Positions 42,425 to 54,864 are shown, counted from the first letter of the stretch. The stretch: 64,000 nucleotides of DNA from Uloborus plumipes (GCA_038373865.1 JAXGGA010001180.1:1-64000); one strand, 5' to 3'. The notes: generated by a model from the sequence alone, not told the origin. Translations and numbers: made by a program.

Positions 42425-42632
42425 TTTTACGTCCGACACCAAAATGTACGATTAATTATGCTGAGCCAATAATTTTAAAGCTACATTCATTTAACTTCGT
42501 ATACAAAGTAAGATCTTCAGTCTCATCGATGTAACCTATTAACATTTTGTGACAAGTAAATATTTTTAATTAAAATCTAGGTGTCGGACGTAAAGAATTT
42601 TTTTACGTCCGACACCGTTTACGTCCGACACT
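42425..42632. repeat. Left cluster of four TTTACGTCCGACACC motifs
   Basis: Copies at 42426-42440 (+), 42580-42594 (-), 42602-42616 (+) and 42618-42632 (+, last base changed). The second and third form an inverted pair 7 bases apart. Confidence 0.95.
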
Positions 42633-43012
42633 GTTACATTCCGTATATAACATTTGTTTACAACTGTGATTCTCCATATTTTACCTTTAATTACAAAGTT
42701 AAAGTGAAACATGATTTAAAAAAATAATTTTGACTTTACTGTGCATACATATACTTTAAATTTACTTATTAAATAGTAAATTTTACTTCAGAATAATACT
42801 TTAAAAGTTTTTTTCTCCTCATGCGACATTTATATTAAGACAATTACAATGCCTTTGAGTTGTTCTGGGAACTCTTGAATTAATAAAAAGTTTATATACA
42901 TATTATTGCTTTGAAAAAAAACAGCAATACAACTCTACGTATTCATCTAAAGTTTTAAAAGCTAGATCATCACAACACAACCTGTATTCTGTTTTGCAAA
43001 GAGTTAGAACAC

Positions 43013-43628
43013 ATGGATTTCGTAGTTGGATTAGTACAAGTGGATGCTTACATTTTTTTCATTAGTGTTCTGATTAATATTCATATTTGCTGGTTGATGG
43101 TCGTTGATCCCATAGGAGGCACTGTGAAAAAAATCGTTTGGCGCCGCGTTAAAGCAGGAAAAATGACGGTGACAAAAGCGGAGCAATTTTCTCAAGTTGC
43201 AGCACTTTTAAGTCCAAATATGCATTTTAAGTATATTCTAGCAAAAGATATACACATAGATACAAAGCATTTGCATCAGCATTGGAAAGCTGTTTTCCAT
43301 ATTCCGAACATCAAATCTGCTCATTTTTTCAAATCAGTTGGACACAATCAAGATCAAATTGGTGACATATCACGTGATAACCAAATTAAGAACAGTACCA
43401 ATATTTACTATGTCAGAATCTGATAATTCCGGGATCGAAGAATATGCAGATCTTGATACAGTAAACATCAATGACTGGGCTGTGGTAATGCATGATGCCA
43501 AGCTTTATCTTGGATGTGTCACCAAAAAAATTGCAAATTACTTTGATTCAGTCATGCATAGTTCTAAAGGCTATTTTAAATGGCCAAGAAATGAAGACAA
43601 AATATTTTACAAATTACTGACATTATAA
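43013..43628 (+). pseudogene. C-terminal part of an unidentified transposase-like protein
   Basis: One frame carries VVDPIGGTVKKIVWRRVKAG and about 90 further residues. A second frame, overlapping from about 43338, carries INDWAVVMHDAKLYLG and YFKWPRNEDKIFY before a stop at 43626-43628. D(G/P)IGG(T/A)VK(R/K) followed by a KWP...ED module is a combination I recall from repeated uncharacterised proteins in arthropods and cnidarians. Position inside inverted ends suggests it is the element's own protein. The upstream two thirds are missing and the two frames show a break. Confidence 0.6.
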
Positions 43629-43812
43629 ACGTATTCGTCCTCCGATCACTACAGGAAAAAGGGGGCAGTTTAAATTTGATGAACCCTTTTAAATGTTAAA
43701 AAAATATATGTGTGACCTAGGAATAAAAGTTAAGCTAATTTTCTTATTTAAAACTGTAATTGTTGACATGTATTTACAATTAAGAACAACGGTTTAGGTC
43801 CAATTCGAAGAG

Positions 43813-44218
43813 TTTACTTCCGACACCGCAAATTTACGTCCGACACCAAGGTAAAAGTAGTTCCAAGTTAATTTTATTCAAAACAATATCATTAAAAAAC
43901 TGTAAAATATGCTTCAATCATAAGTATACTATCCATATTAGCCGTTTTTGAAATTAAAATGTAAGCCAATTCGCAGAGTTTCAGTAAATTGTAAGTGAAT
44001 CCCCAATTTTACTATTTGTGCGTTTACGTCCGACACCAACTCTTTAAATCTTCCCAATTTCTATTTAAGAGATCTATTTAAAAAAACTAACCTTAATTTT
44101 TTATTCATTATGATGTAGCGAGTATTTTGAATACCAACTTAATCATTTCTATTCAGTTTATATTTGATAAATGGAACTAAAACTAAAAAATATTTCTTCA
44201 TTTTTTACGTCCGACACC
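43813..44218. repeat. Right cluster of four TTTACGTCCGACACC motifs
   Basis: Copies at 43813-43827 (one base changed: ACTTCC), 43833-43847, 44023-44037 and 44204-44218, all on +. The last ends 4 bases before the terminal inverted repeat. Confidence 0.95.
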
Positions 44219-44234
44219 ATGGAATTGCCCTGTT

Positions 44235-46080
44235 TCTTATTTTCTTATGAGTTTAAAAGCTAAATAGCCCTTTTTTAAAAATATAATCATGCAAAGGAAT
44301 TCAAAAGTTTTAGTTCAGATTTTAAATTACAACAAGTTGCTTTACATTAACTAAATGATAGTTGCTTTTAACGGATAAAAAGTAGTGAAAAAAATTTGTG
44401 GATTTCATTTAGTATATCCCAGCTTATTTTCTTCAAATTAGTATCCATATCAGATTTTTTTCTACTCATGTTATTATTTTCACTGTTCTTGCAAAACTGC
44501 TGTGGTAATTTTTAAAATATTTGAAGTTTCTGTTGTCAGGGTCTGTATCGCTCTATTTTCGTAACAAATATTTTATTTCATGACTCAAGTCCGTTGTTTC
44601 TCAACTAGTATCCCAAAGGTCGTCTAGTTTCATTAACGCCCATGTCTCAGGAATGCCCACTTTCAAAAGCAATGGTGAATCCCCTCAAATTCCACTGTGA
44701 CCCCCCCCCCCCCCAAAGACAATAAGACCCTTTGAAACCACCCTCTAAGAAATTCAACTTTCTCTGTCGCTGGTTAATTAAGTCACTAAAAAGTACCACC
44801 TTCAGAGGGTGAGTCCGTAAATGTACTGTATAATCTTCTGTTTTAGGCTTGGGGTGTATGTTAAAACTAAGGGATTTGTGCAGTGGCCTAGCCAGAAAAA
44901 GAATTTCGGAGGACGATATGGCTATTTTTAGCCTTTTCCTACAGTCAAAAATGAAAACTTTCGGGTTTTGTACTATCTGGGGGATGTATCCCTAAATCCC
45001 TCTCTTGAATATTCTACTGGCTGTGGGGTCTCCAAACATGCCATCACTGCGACAGTCTAATCAGATATACAAACAAATTCGAGAGAAGGTGATGTGTCTT
45101 GCGATAGTTTTTTGTATAACTTTTGTAATATGTAATAATTTTAGTGGTAAGGGGGAAAGGGGGGGGAGAAAATTACAGTGATAAAAAGATAAAGATTAGG
45201 AAAATTTTGGTCTTCTGTTTTCTTTACAGCTTATTCTTACACATGAGCTGAAGTTAGCGTATTGATACGGAAATGGATGGGCGAAAATATTCTAAGGATA
45301 ATATGGAGTTCTTAACCTAACCTCCCTTTTCCTTAGTTATCTTCCCATTGGGTCCTGTGCAAGGTTCGTTGTCTTCATATACTGCAGTCCGTCGGAGGCT
45401 GAAAACCTTCTCTGCATAGGGAAAGGGTCTTTCTTATTTCCCCGAAACATGTGTGTGATATTTTTGCAGTTTTGTGCTTTATAATGCGAGTGCGTGTGTT
45501 TTCATTGTTTACTTTTGAATCTCAACATTTACGAGCGCATTTCAAAATATATTTTGTAGTTTTAAACATACAGTTTCATAAAGAAAAGTCGATCGTCTTA
45601 CACGAGTTTCCTACTTTTCTTTATTTTTCATTCGTATATTTATTTCTTGCGCTTTTTGTAATGCTAAAAATGTTTTTATTTCATAAATGATTGACTTGCA
45701 ACTTAACATTTGAATCCCTTAACTATTTTGTTGTATCAAACTGCTTCTTCGCTGGGGAAAAAGGGGAAAACTTTCTATTTCATTTTACGAAATTTAAATT
45801 CTTCACACAACTTCCAAGCAGCAAAGAATTACGTTACAAACAAAACAATTTTGACATTTCGATGAAAACTTCTTTTACATAATATTTCATTAAAAAATAC
45901 CCGAAAAAAACCAAACGTTTAAAAAAAGAAGCCATAAATAGTTTTAAAGACTGATAAAAACGATGATTAATATCTCCTTGCTGTGTTAATCGCAAGGTAA
46001 CAACCACGAAAATTTTCCTATGAGCTTGTTTCCAAATCTAACTCAGCAGGATTCTTTGTCCGTTAAGTTGCACGACGAAC
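44235..46080. other. No gene recognised; one possible hAT end
   Basis: CAGTGGCCTAGCCAG at about 44880 looks like a hAT terminus, but no partner end was found. A run of about 16 C lies near 44700. Open frames at 45451-45882 are Phe/Leu-rich AT artefacts. Confidence 0.4.
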
Positions 46081-46099
46081 TCAAAAGTTGCGGCTTCTG

Positions 46100-46800
46100 C
46101 GGGAAGCCATCAATCCTGCTCAGCTCCTATAAATATTGCATATGGCTCTTTCACAATATCTGATAGTCTGTCAAATTCACCATTAATAACTATGTACATC
46201 TATCCAAGTCCTTCTAGACACATCGGACAGCTACTCTCACCATGATACGAGGTGAACAGGATCTTACTGCTGAAAAGCAGATAATAGAACGTCACAAGAA
46301 GTTTAATTTTTATTAAGCTCTGTCAGAGTAAGTGCTAGACTTCAACGCTTATATTATTGCTGTATTTATTTTTAATTAGTTTCTAATTTATCTGAGACAT
46401 CAAGACTTTGGTGCATTCACAACATTGATGGGTGTCCAATTAATAAAAGATACCATTTTGTAAGGAGTTCTCATCCCTTAAGAATTAATGAAATCATTTT
46501 CTATTCAAACAAAATGGTTGAACTACATTTAGATGAACTATCGTATATTTAATTAGGAAGAGGAAATAATTTGACCTATTTGAAAGTTATTAGAGCTGTT
46601 GAAATAACTGAAAAAAAAAAAAAAAACCCTGTTGTTGGGAAATGATGCACTGCTAAAATTTCCAATTTTAAGTAATGCAACTTTTTGTTATGCTCTCAGC
46701 TACTATAAAATTTTTCATATGGCTGTTTCACAATATATGATAGTGTGTGATAATCTGTCAAATTCACTATTAATAACTATGTACATATGTCCAAATGAGG
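46100..46800. repeat. Two diverged copies of a TATA-containing module
   Basis: 46120-46205 and 46690-46795 share CTCAGCTMCTATAAA, CATATGGCT(C/G)TTTCACAATAT, TGATAGT, CTGTCAAATTCAC and TATTAATAACTATGTACAT in order, about 570 bases apart. No coding sequence in common. Confidence 0.75.
46128..46135 (+). promoter_or_regulatory. TATA-box candidate upstream of a short ORF
   Basis: TATAAATA is followed 114 bases later by ATG in good context (CTCACCATGATAC, 46242). That frame encodes only 24 residues (MIRGEQDLTAEKQIIERHKK...). It may be a first exon of an unrecognised gene or chance. Confidence 0.2.
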
Positions 46801-46889
46801 GGGGGGGAATTAAAGCTAATGTAAACAAGGACAAGCTAAAGTATTTACACCACTTGAGAATAGCTCTCAATGCTGCTTACATGTAAAAG

Positions 46890-49130
46890 GTAAAATATCT
46901 TAAACCAGAAAGCCGTTTGCTCGAACCATGACTGAGATTACAAAAACATTAAAACATTTTTTACATTTATTATAAGCTAACAAAGGAAGGTTCTCTGAAA
47001 ACGAACAACAGTTCTGCACTTAATTTCTGAAAGTTCTTCACTTAATTTCTGAAGATGGTACCGATATTTTAGACCTACATGATTTACATATTGCTTATAC
47101 TAATCAAGTAAAATGAAAGAAATTGTGGATTTGATTTGATAAATGCTAAAATCGCAGCTTTCCTGAGTGCTTGTTTATAATGATTCAAAATCGTGGAAGA
47201 AACTAACTTGCAAAACTAGCTAAAAATCCGCAATAGAAAAAAGGAAAAAGTAGACCAAGTTCAGAGGCAAACATTGACGAAGCATAATTAAAATTTCATA
47301 GTACCAATTTGAACCCAATTCCAAATAAAGCCGAAAAGTATCCCTTCATTGAGCTAGTTATCGCTGAAGAAAGTCTTTATCGCATTTTAAACGTAACTGA
47401 AAATAAGCTGCATCTCAAACCAACCTGAAATACTTTTAGATTTTTCGGGGAATGCATGGAAAACTATTGTGATAGTTAATAATTACACATAACAACAGAT
47501 ATTCAACATTAGTCATACCAGATAGATTGCCCCATGAATGAATATGTATACATAGGATATTTTCATACTTATCGCATAAACCACGTCACTTTAGCTTTTT
47601 GGTCAAATCGTCGGCACCATGCTAAAATAACGAATGTGAAAAATCGCGTTTGTCAAGTTCGAATTTTAGAAACAATTAAAATTAAAATTATACCTTCGAG
47701 CGATGGTTTTACACTTAAAGATGTCTGTAAAAATTTAAAAATTGAAAATAACCAATTGCGTCAGGTGGGAAAAAATTATATGCAGTGTTTTGGCTCTCCC
47801 GAAAAGGGCCAATTTTCACATTCGTAATTTTAGCATGGCGCCGACAATATTTTGTGGAAAAACGAGCACATTTCTGATCAATATTATTGTGCTAAATAAA
47901 AGCGAGGTTTGGATAAATCTCGGTTTTTTGATAAAGAATTTTCATAATTTGTTAAATATTTTTGATAATTTTTGAGAAGTAATTTTGGGCTCAAACTGAT
48001 TACATAAATTCAAACCGACAGTCGAAAATGTTTCAAGTATTGTATTATTTGAAATGTCTATTCAGTTTTTATTATAACGATTTACCTTAACTCAACGTCA
48101 TTTATCTAATAGTGAAGTTATTTACCGTAGCTTTTCAATCCATACATTATTGGAAAACCATAGCCGTTAACGGAAAAAATTGGAAACTAAAAAAGGGAAT
48201 AAATAACCATGGGCAAATAAACGTCATGATGGCTTTAAAAAAATATGTTGCTGGTGCGGTGTTGCGGCAAATCAGAAAAAGACCCTTTCGAGATACCCGA
48301 ACGGTGTACGGACAAAACAGTTAAGTGGTTAATTGCAAACATATGCCATACCGTTTGCCTAAAAGTGTTTGAAACGGAAATACATGATTGGTTTATTGAG
48401 TTTTAGTATTTCTAAAGCTAGTTAAAATGAAAATGATTAATTGCTCTTTCGTAACTCAGTTTACGGTTGTGTAGTTGTAAATTTATTCTGACGATATTTT
48501 GTTTCACACATGTAATAATTTGGGTGAGTTTGAAATGTAATTTTAGCAAAGTATCATTAAAAAATTGATTGTGACGGAAAACTATGCAATAATTTCATTT
48601 TTATATTTTTAGAAGCCAATTGTTTAAAAGGTGCACTTTAATCTGACCTCAATTAAGCTATTTAAAGAAACACATTAACGAAGCATAGTCAGCGATTAGT
48701 GCTAAAAGAAAAGTCATGCAAATTAAAATAAACCAGCCAGATAGCATCTTCAGTGGAAGGTTACCAAGTTCACTAAAACAATGTTCCAGTTCTCATCCAC
48801 AAGAGATTGTACTCCCCAAGAGAAAACTTTTCACTATTATGTCTTCATGCATGTCAGAAGACTAAGAAAATACCCTAAAGCCGTCACCATAATGATGGTA
48901 TTTAAGTTGTCAGTATTAACTCACTGTGCAAAGAAGTCAAGGAGTCTTATTTTATGCAGCTTCTGTGTTTACACTCACAGGTGTGTTGTTGATTGGCGTA
49001 TATCCGTCCGTGGGTTTAAAAGCAATGAAAAGATTTTGAGCACAGTAATTGCATCTTGCCTCAAAAAGGTTTGCAAGGAACTCGTTGAGGTTGGACGAGC
49101 AGTCTCTTTCATGTAATGATTCGCCGGCTA
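46890..49130. other. Unassigned region with three short open frames
   Basis: Open frames on + at 47534-47827 (97 codons), 48112-48324 and 48781-49116 (111 codons) show no family resemblance, no domain and no clear splice context. They are slightly less AT-rich than the surroundings. I do not call genes. Confidence 0.4.
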
Positions 49131-49134
49131 TCTT

Positions 49135-49935
49135 GTATAAATAGAAAGTAATTAAAATTTAAACCGTAAACATGTTATTAAAGCGGAGCGTCTTAAATAT
49201 AGATTGAAATAGACGAATGTTTTCTTAGATTTCTTAAAATAAAATGATATTGCTTGTCAACGTACAAATAAATCAAAAGGGGCAGTAATTCTTTGTATCA
49301 TTGCAATTCACGAGCTAGAGCTTTATTTAGCTAAGCACTAACAAAACCGCAAAAAGTAACATTGCAAGCAAAATATGTGAAGTTTTGGAATTTCTGGTAT
49401 TTTTGCTTTTTTTCTTTGCTGTTTTTTAGTTTTGCACAATAAAATTAAAAGTGAGAAATGATTATGATCCTGAATTGTTATTTATTTAAGGTTTTGTAAT
49501 ACTTGTAATTAAAAGCATCAGACATTAAAATTGACTTAAAATATGTAAGTTTTTATTTGCTTAAATTAGCGAAACTAATAAGCTCAAACTTCTCACTGGT
49601 TTCTTCAACTTATTTAATTAATTTTTTTTTAATCACAGAAAATTTTGAAAAGGTTTACTACTTTGCTAAACAGTGCTTTGCTAAACAGATAAGCTACGTT
49701 TTCTTGTGGGAGTACTTCCCCTATTAAGTAGTCTAAAGGTTTATATTGCATTACAAGGATCTGAGAATTTCGATACTGTTTTCACGATTTTTCTCATATC
49801 GAGTGACAAGGAGTTTTGAGACTGAAATTTTTGTCGTCTGTAACTGGAGTTGGATCAATGGAAATGGAAACAAGGGTGATTTTTAATGATCATGAAACGC
49901 TTGAGGAACGCGTTTTGTTTGCAATGTGCATGCTT
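49135..49935 (+). repeat. Segmental duplication, copy 1 (uninterrupted)
   Basis: Sequence such as TTTCTTAAARYAAAATGATAT, then CAAC(G)TACAAATAAAT, then TAATACTTGTAATTAAA and AATCACAGAAAATTTT recurs in order at 53090-53800. This copy lacks the 2.5-kb element that splits copy 2. Confidence 0.75.
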
Positions 49936-49960
49936 TAAAAAAAAAAAAAACAACTCAACA

Positions 49961-50388
49961 CATAGGTGGCTCGTACAGGGGTTGCAAGGAGCGCGATTGC
50001 CCCCTCACTTCCAAAAGTAAAGGAGCCTTGCCCCCTCACTTTTTAGAGTTAAACATTAATGATCGCTTGAAAAATAATTTTTTACTCGGATGATTGATTC
50101 ATTTTACTAAAATAAAAGTTGAAAATTCCATAAAATAGACTATTTCATTAAAATGGAACTTAAAATCGAAAGGAGGAAGTCTACGGTGGTCATTCGTATT
50201 GAATTTTGAGACCATATTCAGCCTTTTATAGAGTTAATTAAAATGGTAATGTTAAAATCCAATAAAAAAGTCGAATGCTGCAACCCCCCTCCCCCCAAAA
50301 AAGAAAAGAAAAACAGCATCAGAGTGGTGCTCACGACCCACTACATTTCTTTTGACCCCCCACTTTTTCGGTGCACCAGCAGCCTATG
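49961..50388. mobile_element. hAT-like element with 8-bp target duplication
   Basis: The ends CATAGGTGGCTCGTACA and (minus strand) CATAGGCTGCTGGTGCA are imperfect inverted repeats. The flanks ACTCAACA (49953-49960) and ATTCAACA (50389-50396) match at 7 of 8. The interior has GCCCCCTCACTT-type C-rich blocks and no ORF. Confidence 0.75.
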
Positions 50389-50550
50389 ATTCAACATGGA
50401 AAGTATTAAAACATTCAAAAGTAATTCAAATACAACATTCAAATTCTATCTGTGGTACAAAATCAATTTCAATTTCTTTGTAAATTCATATCTAATGGAG
50501 CAAAGTAGAAAGTAAACAAAACCTAAACGGTAAGCATGCTATTAACAATA

Positions 50551-53083
50551 GTCCGTGGAGTTAGTGCAAACATATTTCATTTCCGGATACCAGTCTGAAA
50601 TTTTATGTGGGGCTTAAATTCACATAGGAGGACAAAAAAACGCCGGGAGACACCTGATCGGAGGTCAAGGTCATTCCGTGATGACGTCATCAAAAATGGC
50701 CGCTTTTACAGATAAATACGTTCGTTTAACTGCTTAAAACTTCATCATAGATTGAAATATTGCAAAACTCAAATATATCATCTGAAAGCACTTTAAAAGA
50801 GCTATTTAGAAAGATTTAATTTTTCTTTCTGAGGTAGAGTTCTCACTTGTAATGACGTCATCAAAATGGCCGCTTTTACAGGTAAATACGTTTGTTTAAC
50901 TCCCCCTAAAACTCCATCATAGATTCAAATATTGCAAAACTCAAATATATCATCTGAAAGCTCTTTAAAAGAGCTATTTAAAAATATTTAATTTTTCTTT
51001 CTAAGATCAAAGGCCCACCTGTGATGACGTCATCAAAATGGCCGCTTTTACATGTAACTACGTTTGTTTAACTCCAATTAAAACTCCATCATAGATTCAA
51101 ATATTGCAAAACTCAAACGTATCATCTGAAAGCCCTTTAAAAGAATTATTTAGAAAAAATTAATTTTTCTTTCTGAGGTCAAGGGCCCACCTGTAACGAC
51201 ATCATCAAAATGGCCGCTTTTACAGGTAAATACGCTTGTTAAACTCCCCCTAAAACTCCATCATATATTTAAATATTTCAAAATTCAACTATATCATCTG
51301 AAAGCGCTTTAAAAGATCTATTTATAAAGATATAACTTTTCTTTCTGAGGTCAAGGGTTCACCTGTGATGACGTCATCAAAATGGTCGCTTTGCAGGTAA
51401 ATACGTTCGTTTAACTGCTTAAAACTCCATCATAGATTCAAATATTGCAAAACTCAAATGCATCATCTAAAAACTCTTTAAAAGAGCTATTTAGAAAGAT
51501 TTATTTTTTCTTTCTAAGGTCAAGGGACCACCTGTGATGACGTCATCAATATGACCGCTTTTACAGGTAAATACGTTTGTTTAACTCCCTCTAAAACTCC
51601 ATCATAGATTCAGATATTGCAAAACTCAAATGTATCATCTGAAAGCTCTTTAAAAGAGCTATTTAGAAAGATTTAATTTTTCTTTCTAAGGTCAAGGGCC
51701 CACCTGTGATGACGTCATCAAAATGGCCGCTTTTACAGGTAAATACGTTTGTTTAACTCCCCTTAAAACTCCATCATAGATTCAAATATTGCAAAACTCA
51801 AATATATCATCTAAAAGCTCTTTAAAAGAGCTATCTAGAAAGATTTAATTTTTCTTTCTAATTTTAAGGGCCCACCTGTGATGACGTCATCAAAATGGCC
51901 GCTTTTACAGGTAAATACGTTCGTTTAACTCCCCCTAAAACTCCATCATAGATTCAAATATTACAAAACTCAAATATATCATCTGAAAGCTCTTTAAAAG
52001 AGCTATTTAGAAAGATTTAATTTTTCTCTCTGAGGTCAAGGGCCCACCTGTGATGACGTCATCAAAATGGCCGCTTTTACAGGTAAATACGTTTGTTTAA
52101 CTCCCCCTAAAACTCCATCATAGATTCAAATATTGCAAAACTCAAATATATCATCTAAAAGCTCTTTAAAAGAGCTATCTAGAAAGTTTTAATTTTTCTT
52201 TCTAATTTTAAGGGCCCACCTGTGATGACGTCATCAAAATGGCCGCTTTTACATGTAAATACGTTCGTTTAACTCCCCCTAAAACTCCATCATAGATTCA
52301 ATTATTGCAAAACTCAAATATATCATCTGAAAGCCCTTTAAAAGAGCTATTTAGAAAGATTTAATTTTTCTTTCTGAGGTCAAGGTCCCACCTGCAATGA
52401 CGTCATCAAAATAGCCTCACATGACGTCATCAGAGGTGGGCCCTGGACCTTAGAAAGAAAAATTAAATCTTTCTAGATAGCTCTTTTAAAGAGCTTTTAG
52501 ATGATATATTTGAGTTTTGCAATATTCGAATCTATGATGGAGTTTTAGGGGGAGTTAAACAAACGTATTTACCTGTAAAAGCGGCCATTTTGATGACGTC
52601 AGTACAGGTGGGACCTTGACCTCAGAAAAAAAAAATTAAATCTTTCTAAATAGCTCTTTTAAAGAGCTTTCAGATGATATATTTGAGTTTTGCAATATTT
52701 AAATCTATGATGCAGTTTTAGGGGGAGTTAAACAAACGTATTTACCTGTAAAAGCGGCCATTTTGATGACGTCATTACAGGTGGGCCCTTGACCTCAGAA
52801 AGAAAAATTAAATATTTCTAAATAGCTCTTTTAAAGAGCTTTCAGATGATACATTTAAGTTTTACAATATTTTAATCTATGATGGAGTTTTAAGCAATTA
52901 AACGAACGTATTACCTGTAAAAGCGGCCATCTTGATGACGTCATAACGGGAGTTCATGACCCCTGATCAAGTGTCTCCCGGCGGTTTTTTGTTCTTATAT
53001 ATGTACCTAAGCTCTGTACCAAATTTCACACTGGTATCCGGAAGTGAAATATTTCGGCTGTTTTTGTCGCTAACTCCACAGAC
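50551..53083. mobile_element. TA-flanked element built from 171-bp TGACGTCA repeat units
   Basis: Ends GTCCGTGGAGTTAG and (minus strand) GTCTGTGGAGTTAG start inverted repeats of about 130 bp that include CCGGATACCAGT and CGCCGGGAGACAC blocks. TA is on both sides (50549-50550 and 53084-53085). Between them about 11 units lie in one orientation (50670-52410) and about four in the other (52415-52950). No ORF. The duplicated flank elsewhere in the window gives the empty site. Confidence 0.85.
50670..52950. repeat. Array of about 15 units of 171 bp, each centred on GATGACGTCATC
   Basis: The first three TGACGTCA sites are at 50682, 50853 and 51025 (spacing 171 and 172), and the motif continues to about 52930. 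Each unit has AAAATGGCCGCTTTTACAGG, CTCCATCATAGATTCAAATA and CTCTTTAAAAGAGCTATTTA. One unit (about 51196) has a decayed CGACATCA. Orientation flips near 52415. Confidence 0.95.
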
Positions 53084-53809
53084 TACAAGGAGCATCTTAA
53101 ACATTGATTGAGATAGTGAATGTTTTCTCATATTTCTTAAAGCAAAATGATATCAATTGCCAACGAACAAATAAATAAAAAAAATACTAATTCACTGTAT
53201 CATTACAATTCATGAACTGTAAGCATTGTTTAGGGAAACGGTAAGCTGTAAAATGTTACTCATTTCAAACAAACTGCATCAATTTTAGAAATTTCTGAAA
53301 ATTTGCATTTTTGTTAAATTTAATTTCTTAGAATCAAATAACAAATGAAAAATGACTATGAAAGTGTAATATCATTTATTTAAGGTGTTGTAATACTTGT
53401 AATTAAACTGATCAGAAACTATGATTGACTGTAAATATGCGAGCTTTAATTTCAATTAAAATAGCGAAATTAATAAGCTCATATTTCCGGCAGCTTTCTT
53501 CAGCTGTTGTTTTTCAAATCACAGAAAATTTTAAATTTTTTTATTATTTTCCCAAATGTTTCTCTCTCCTATGAAAACAAGCCATTTTTCTAGTAAAAAT
53601 ACTTCCAAAATTGGGTAGTCTAAACGTTTATTAATGTACTACAAGGTTTTGAGAAATTTAATTCTGTTTTTACGATTTTTCTCTTGTCGAGAGACAAAGA
53701 TTTTTCAGTTAAATTTTCGTTGCATACAACTAGAACTAGACTAATGGAAATGGAAAGAAGAGTATTTTTTTAAATTTACTTGAAACACTTTAAGATTGTG
53801 AATTTGTAA

Positions 53810-54860
53810 TACATACTCGATGTATTTTCTTCACTACGTGCATTCCTTATGATACATTTTGGTTCAAAATCCCTTTCTTTCTGAGAATTAGTAGCAGATT
53901 ATACATATTTATAAAAGTGCACACATTTATAACGAGCTGTGCGAAAAAAAAAATATACTTCATTTAATCAATTAAAAATTAAAATATATTTCTAATTAAA
54001 TAAGTTCTATTCGAATACATTTTAAATGAGTAAGTCTTCAAGACATTTAATTATCCACAACTTAAAGCACGCTTTCTTTCTATCTTGGATGCATTTAAAA
54101 TTCTACATTAATGTATTACTCTGATTTTGAGTTAATTTTGGTGAATTGTGGGCGAGCATTTTTTGGACCGTTTTATGGCGTTCCAATTGTATTTAACAGA
54201 CTTTGATCCGCTGTCCTTGATTGAACATGACATTTTAAATGAATCTTGACACTTATAACCGACGGCTGTAGTGCGTAAGCTTTAAATATTATAAACATAA
54301 CTAACGAACTGACAGATTTTACCCTTGACTTCATACGCGTAAATATCCGTCAATCAAGGCAAAGACAGACAAAAACGCAACCGCAGAACCGATCAAACCC
54401 GGGGAACGAAATTAAATGTACCCCAGAAACTAGAATTTGGTTTCTGATGTTTTCATTCAAAGATTTTCGAGGACAAGTTTTGTACAGATATCAAGCTATT
54501 TAATTAAAACTGCATTAATCATTAAAGCGTGTCTTAGAGAGTTCCTTTCAATAGCGTGACAAAATAAAAAAGATTAGTGAAGAAAAGCTATAGAAACCTG
54601 GCTCAATGAATCAGTCAAAAGTTGCGTCTGTGGAAAGACGTCTGTCGCCCTACAGCGATTCAAGGCCTTTAATTTTCTTTTCTCTCCTCTTTTACTAGTA
54701 ACATGTTTAGAGGAGTTTCGCATTCATTAAAAGTGTGAATTCATAAAAGATTTGCTGAGTGAAAATTTCCTTCAAATTTTCGTATGATTCGGAATTGAAA
54801 GAAGAGCATCAAATTCTAGGTCAGTGATGTTACGCAGAAACATTGATCAATTTTGAATTT
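53810..54860. other. No gene recognised
   Basis: AT-rich sequence without recognised exons or element ends. A somewhat GC-richer patch (about 54310-54430) carries no recognisable frame. Confidence 0.5.
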
Positions 54861-54864
54861 GATA

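Larger units (their letters stand above)
42062..44230 (+). mobile_element. DNA transposon relic with ACGTCCGACACC subterminal repeats
   Basis: The ends are GGGCAATTCCA and its inverse TGGAATTGCCC (11-bp inverted repeats), with TGTT directly outside each (42058-42061 and 44231-44234) as a 4-bp target duplication. Inside are eight copies of TTTACGTCCGACACC, four on each side of a decayed ORF. Such subterminal repeats commonly bind transposase. Four-base target duplications occur in Sola and some other superfamilies; the assignment is open. Confidence 0.7.
50500..53800 (+). repeat. Segmental duplication, copy 2, split by an inserted element
   Basis: AAAC(G)GTAARCATG(C/T)TATTAA near 50530 corresponds to 49163. 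The match resumes at GGAGCATCTTAAACATTGATTGA (about 53090) and continues for about 700 bases. The 2.5 kb between is an insertion at TA. Confidence 0.75.

Noticed and set aside
45451..45882. Two adjacent + ORFs
   Set aside because: Composition is dominated by Phe, Leu and Lys from AT-rich DNA, with no motif.
48781..49116. 111-codon ORF as a gene
   Set aside because: No domain, no splice context and no recognisable homologue. Such lengths occur by chance in a window of this size.
50670..52950. Possible CRISPR-like array
   Set aside because: Whole 171-bp units repeat without short repeats and unique spacers, the orientation flips, and the genome is eukaryotic.
49135..53800. Flanking direct repeats as LTRs of a retrotransposon
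   Set aside because: The repeats are diverged, one is split at TA, there are no TG/CA ends and there is no gag or pol between them. A duplication with a later insertion fits better.
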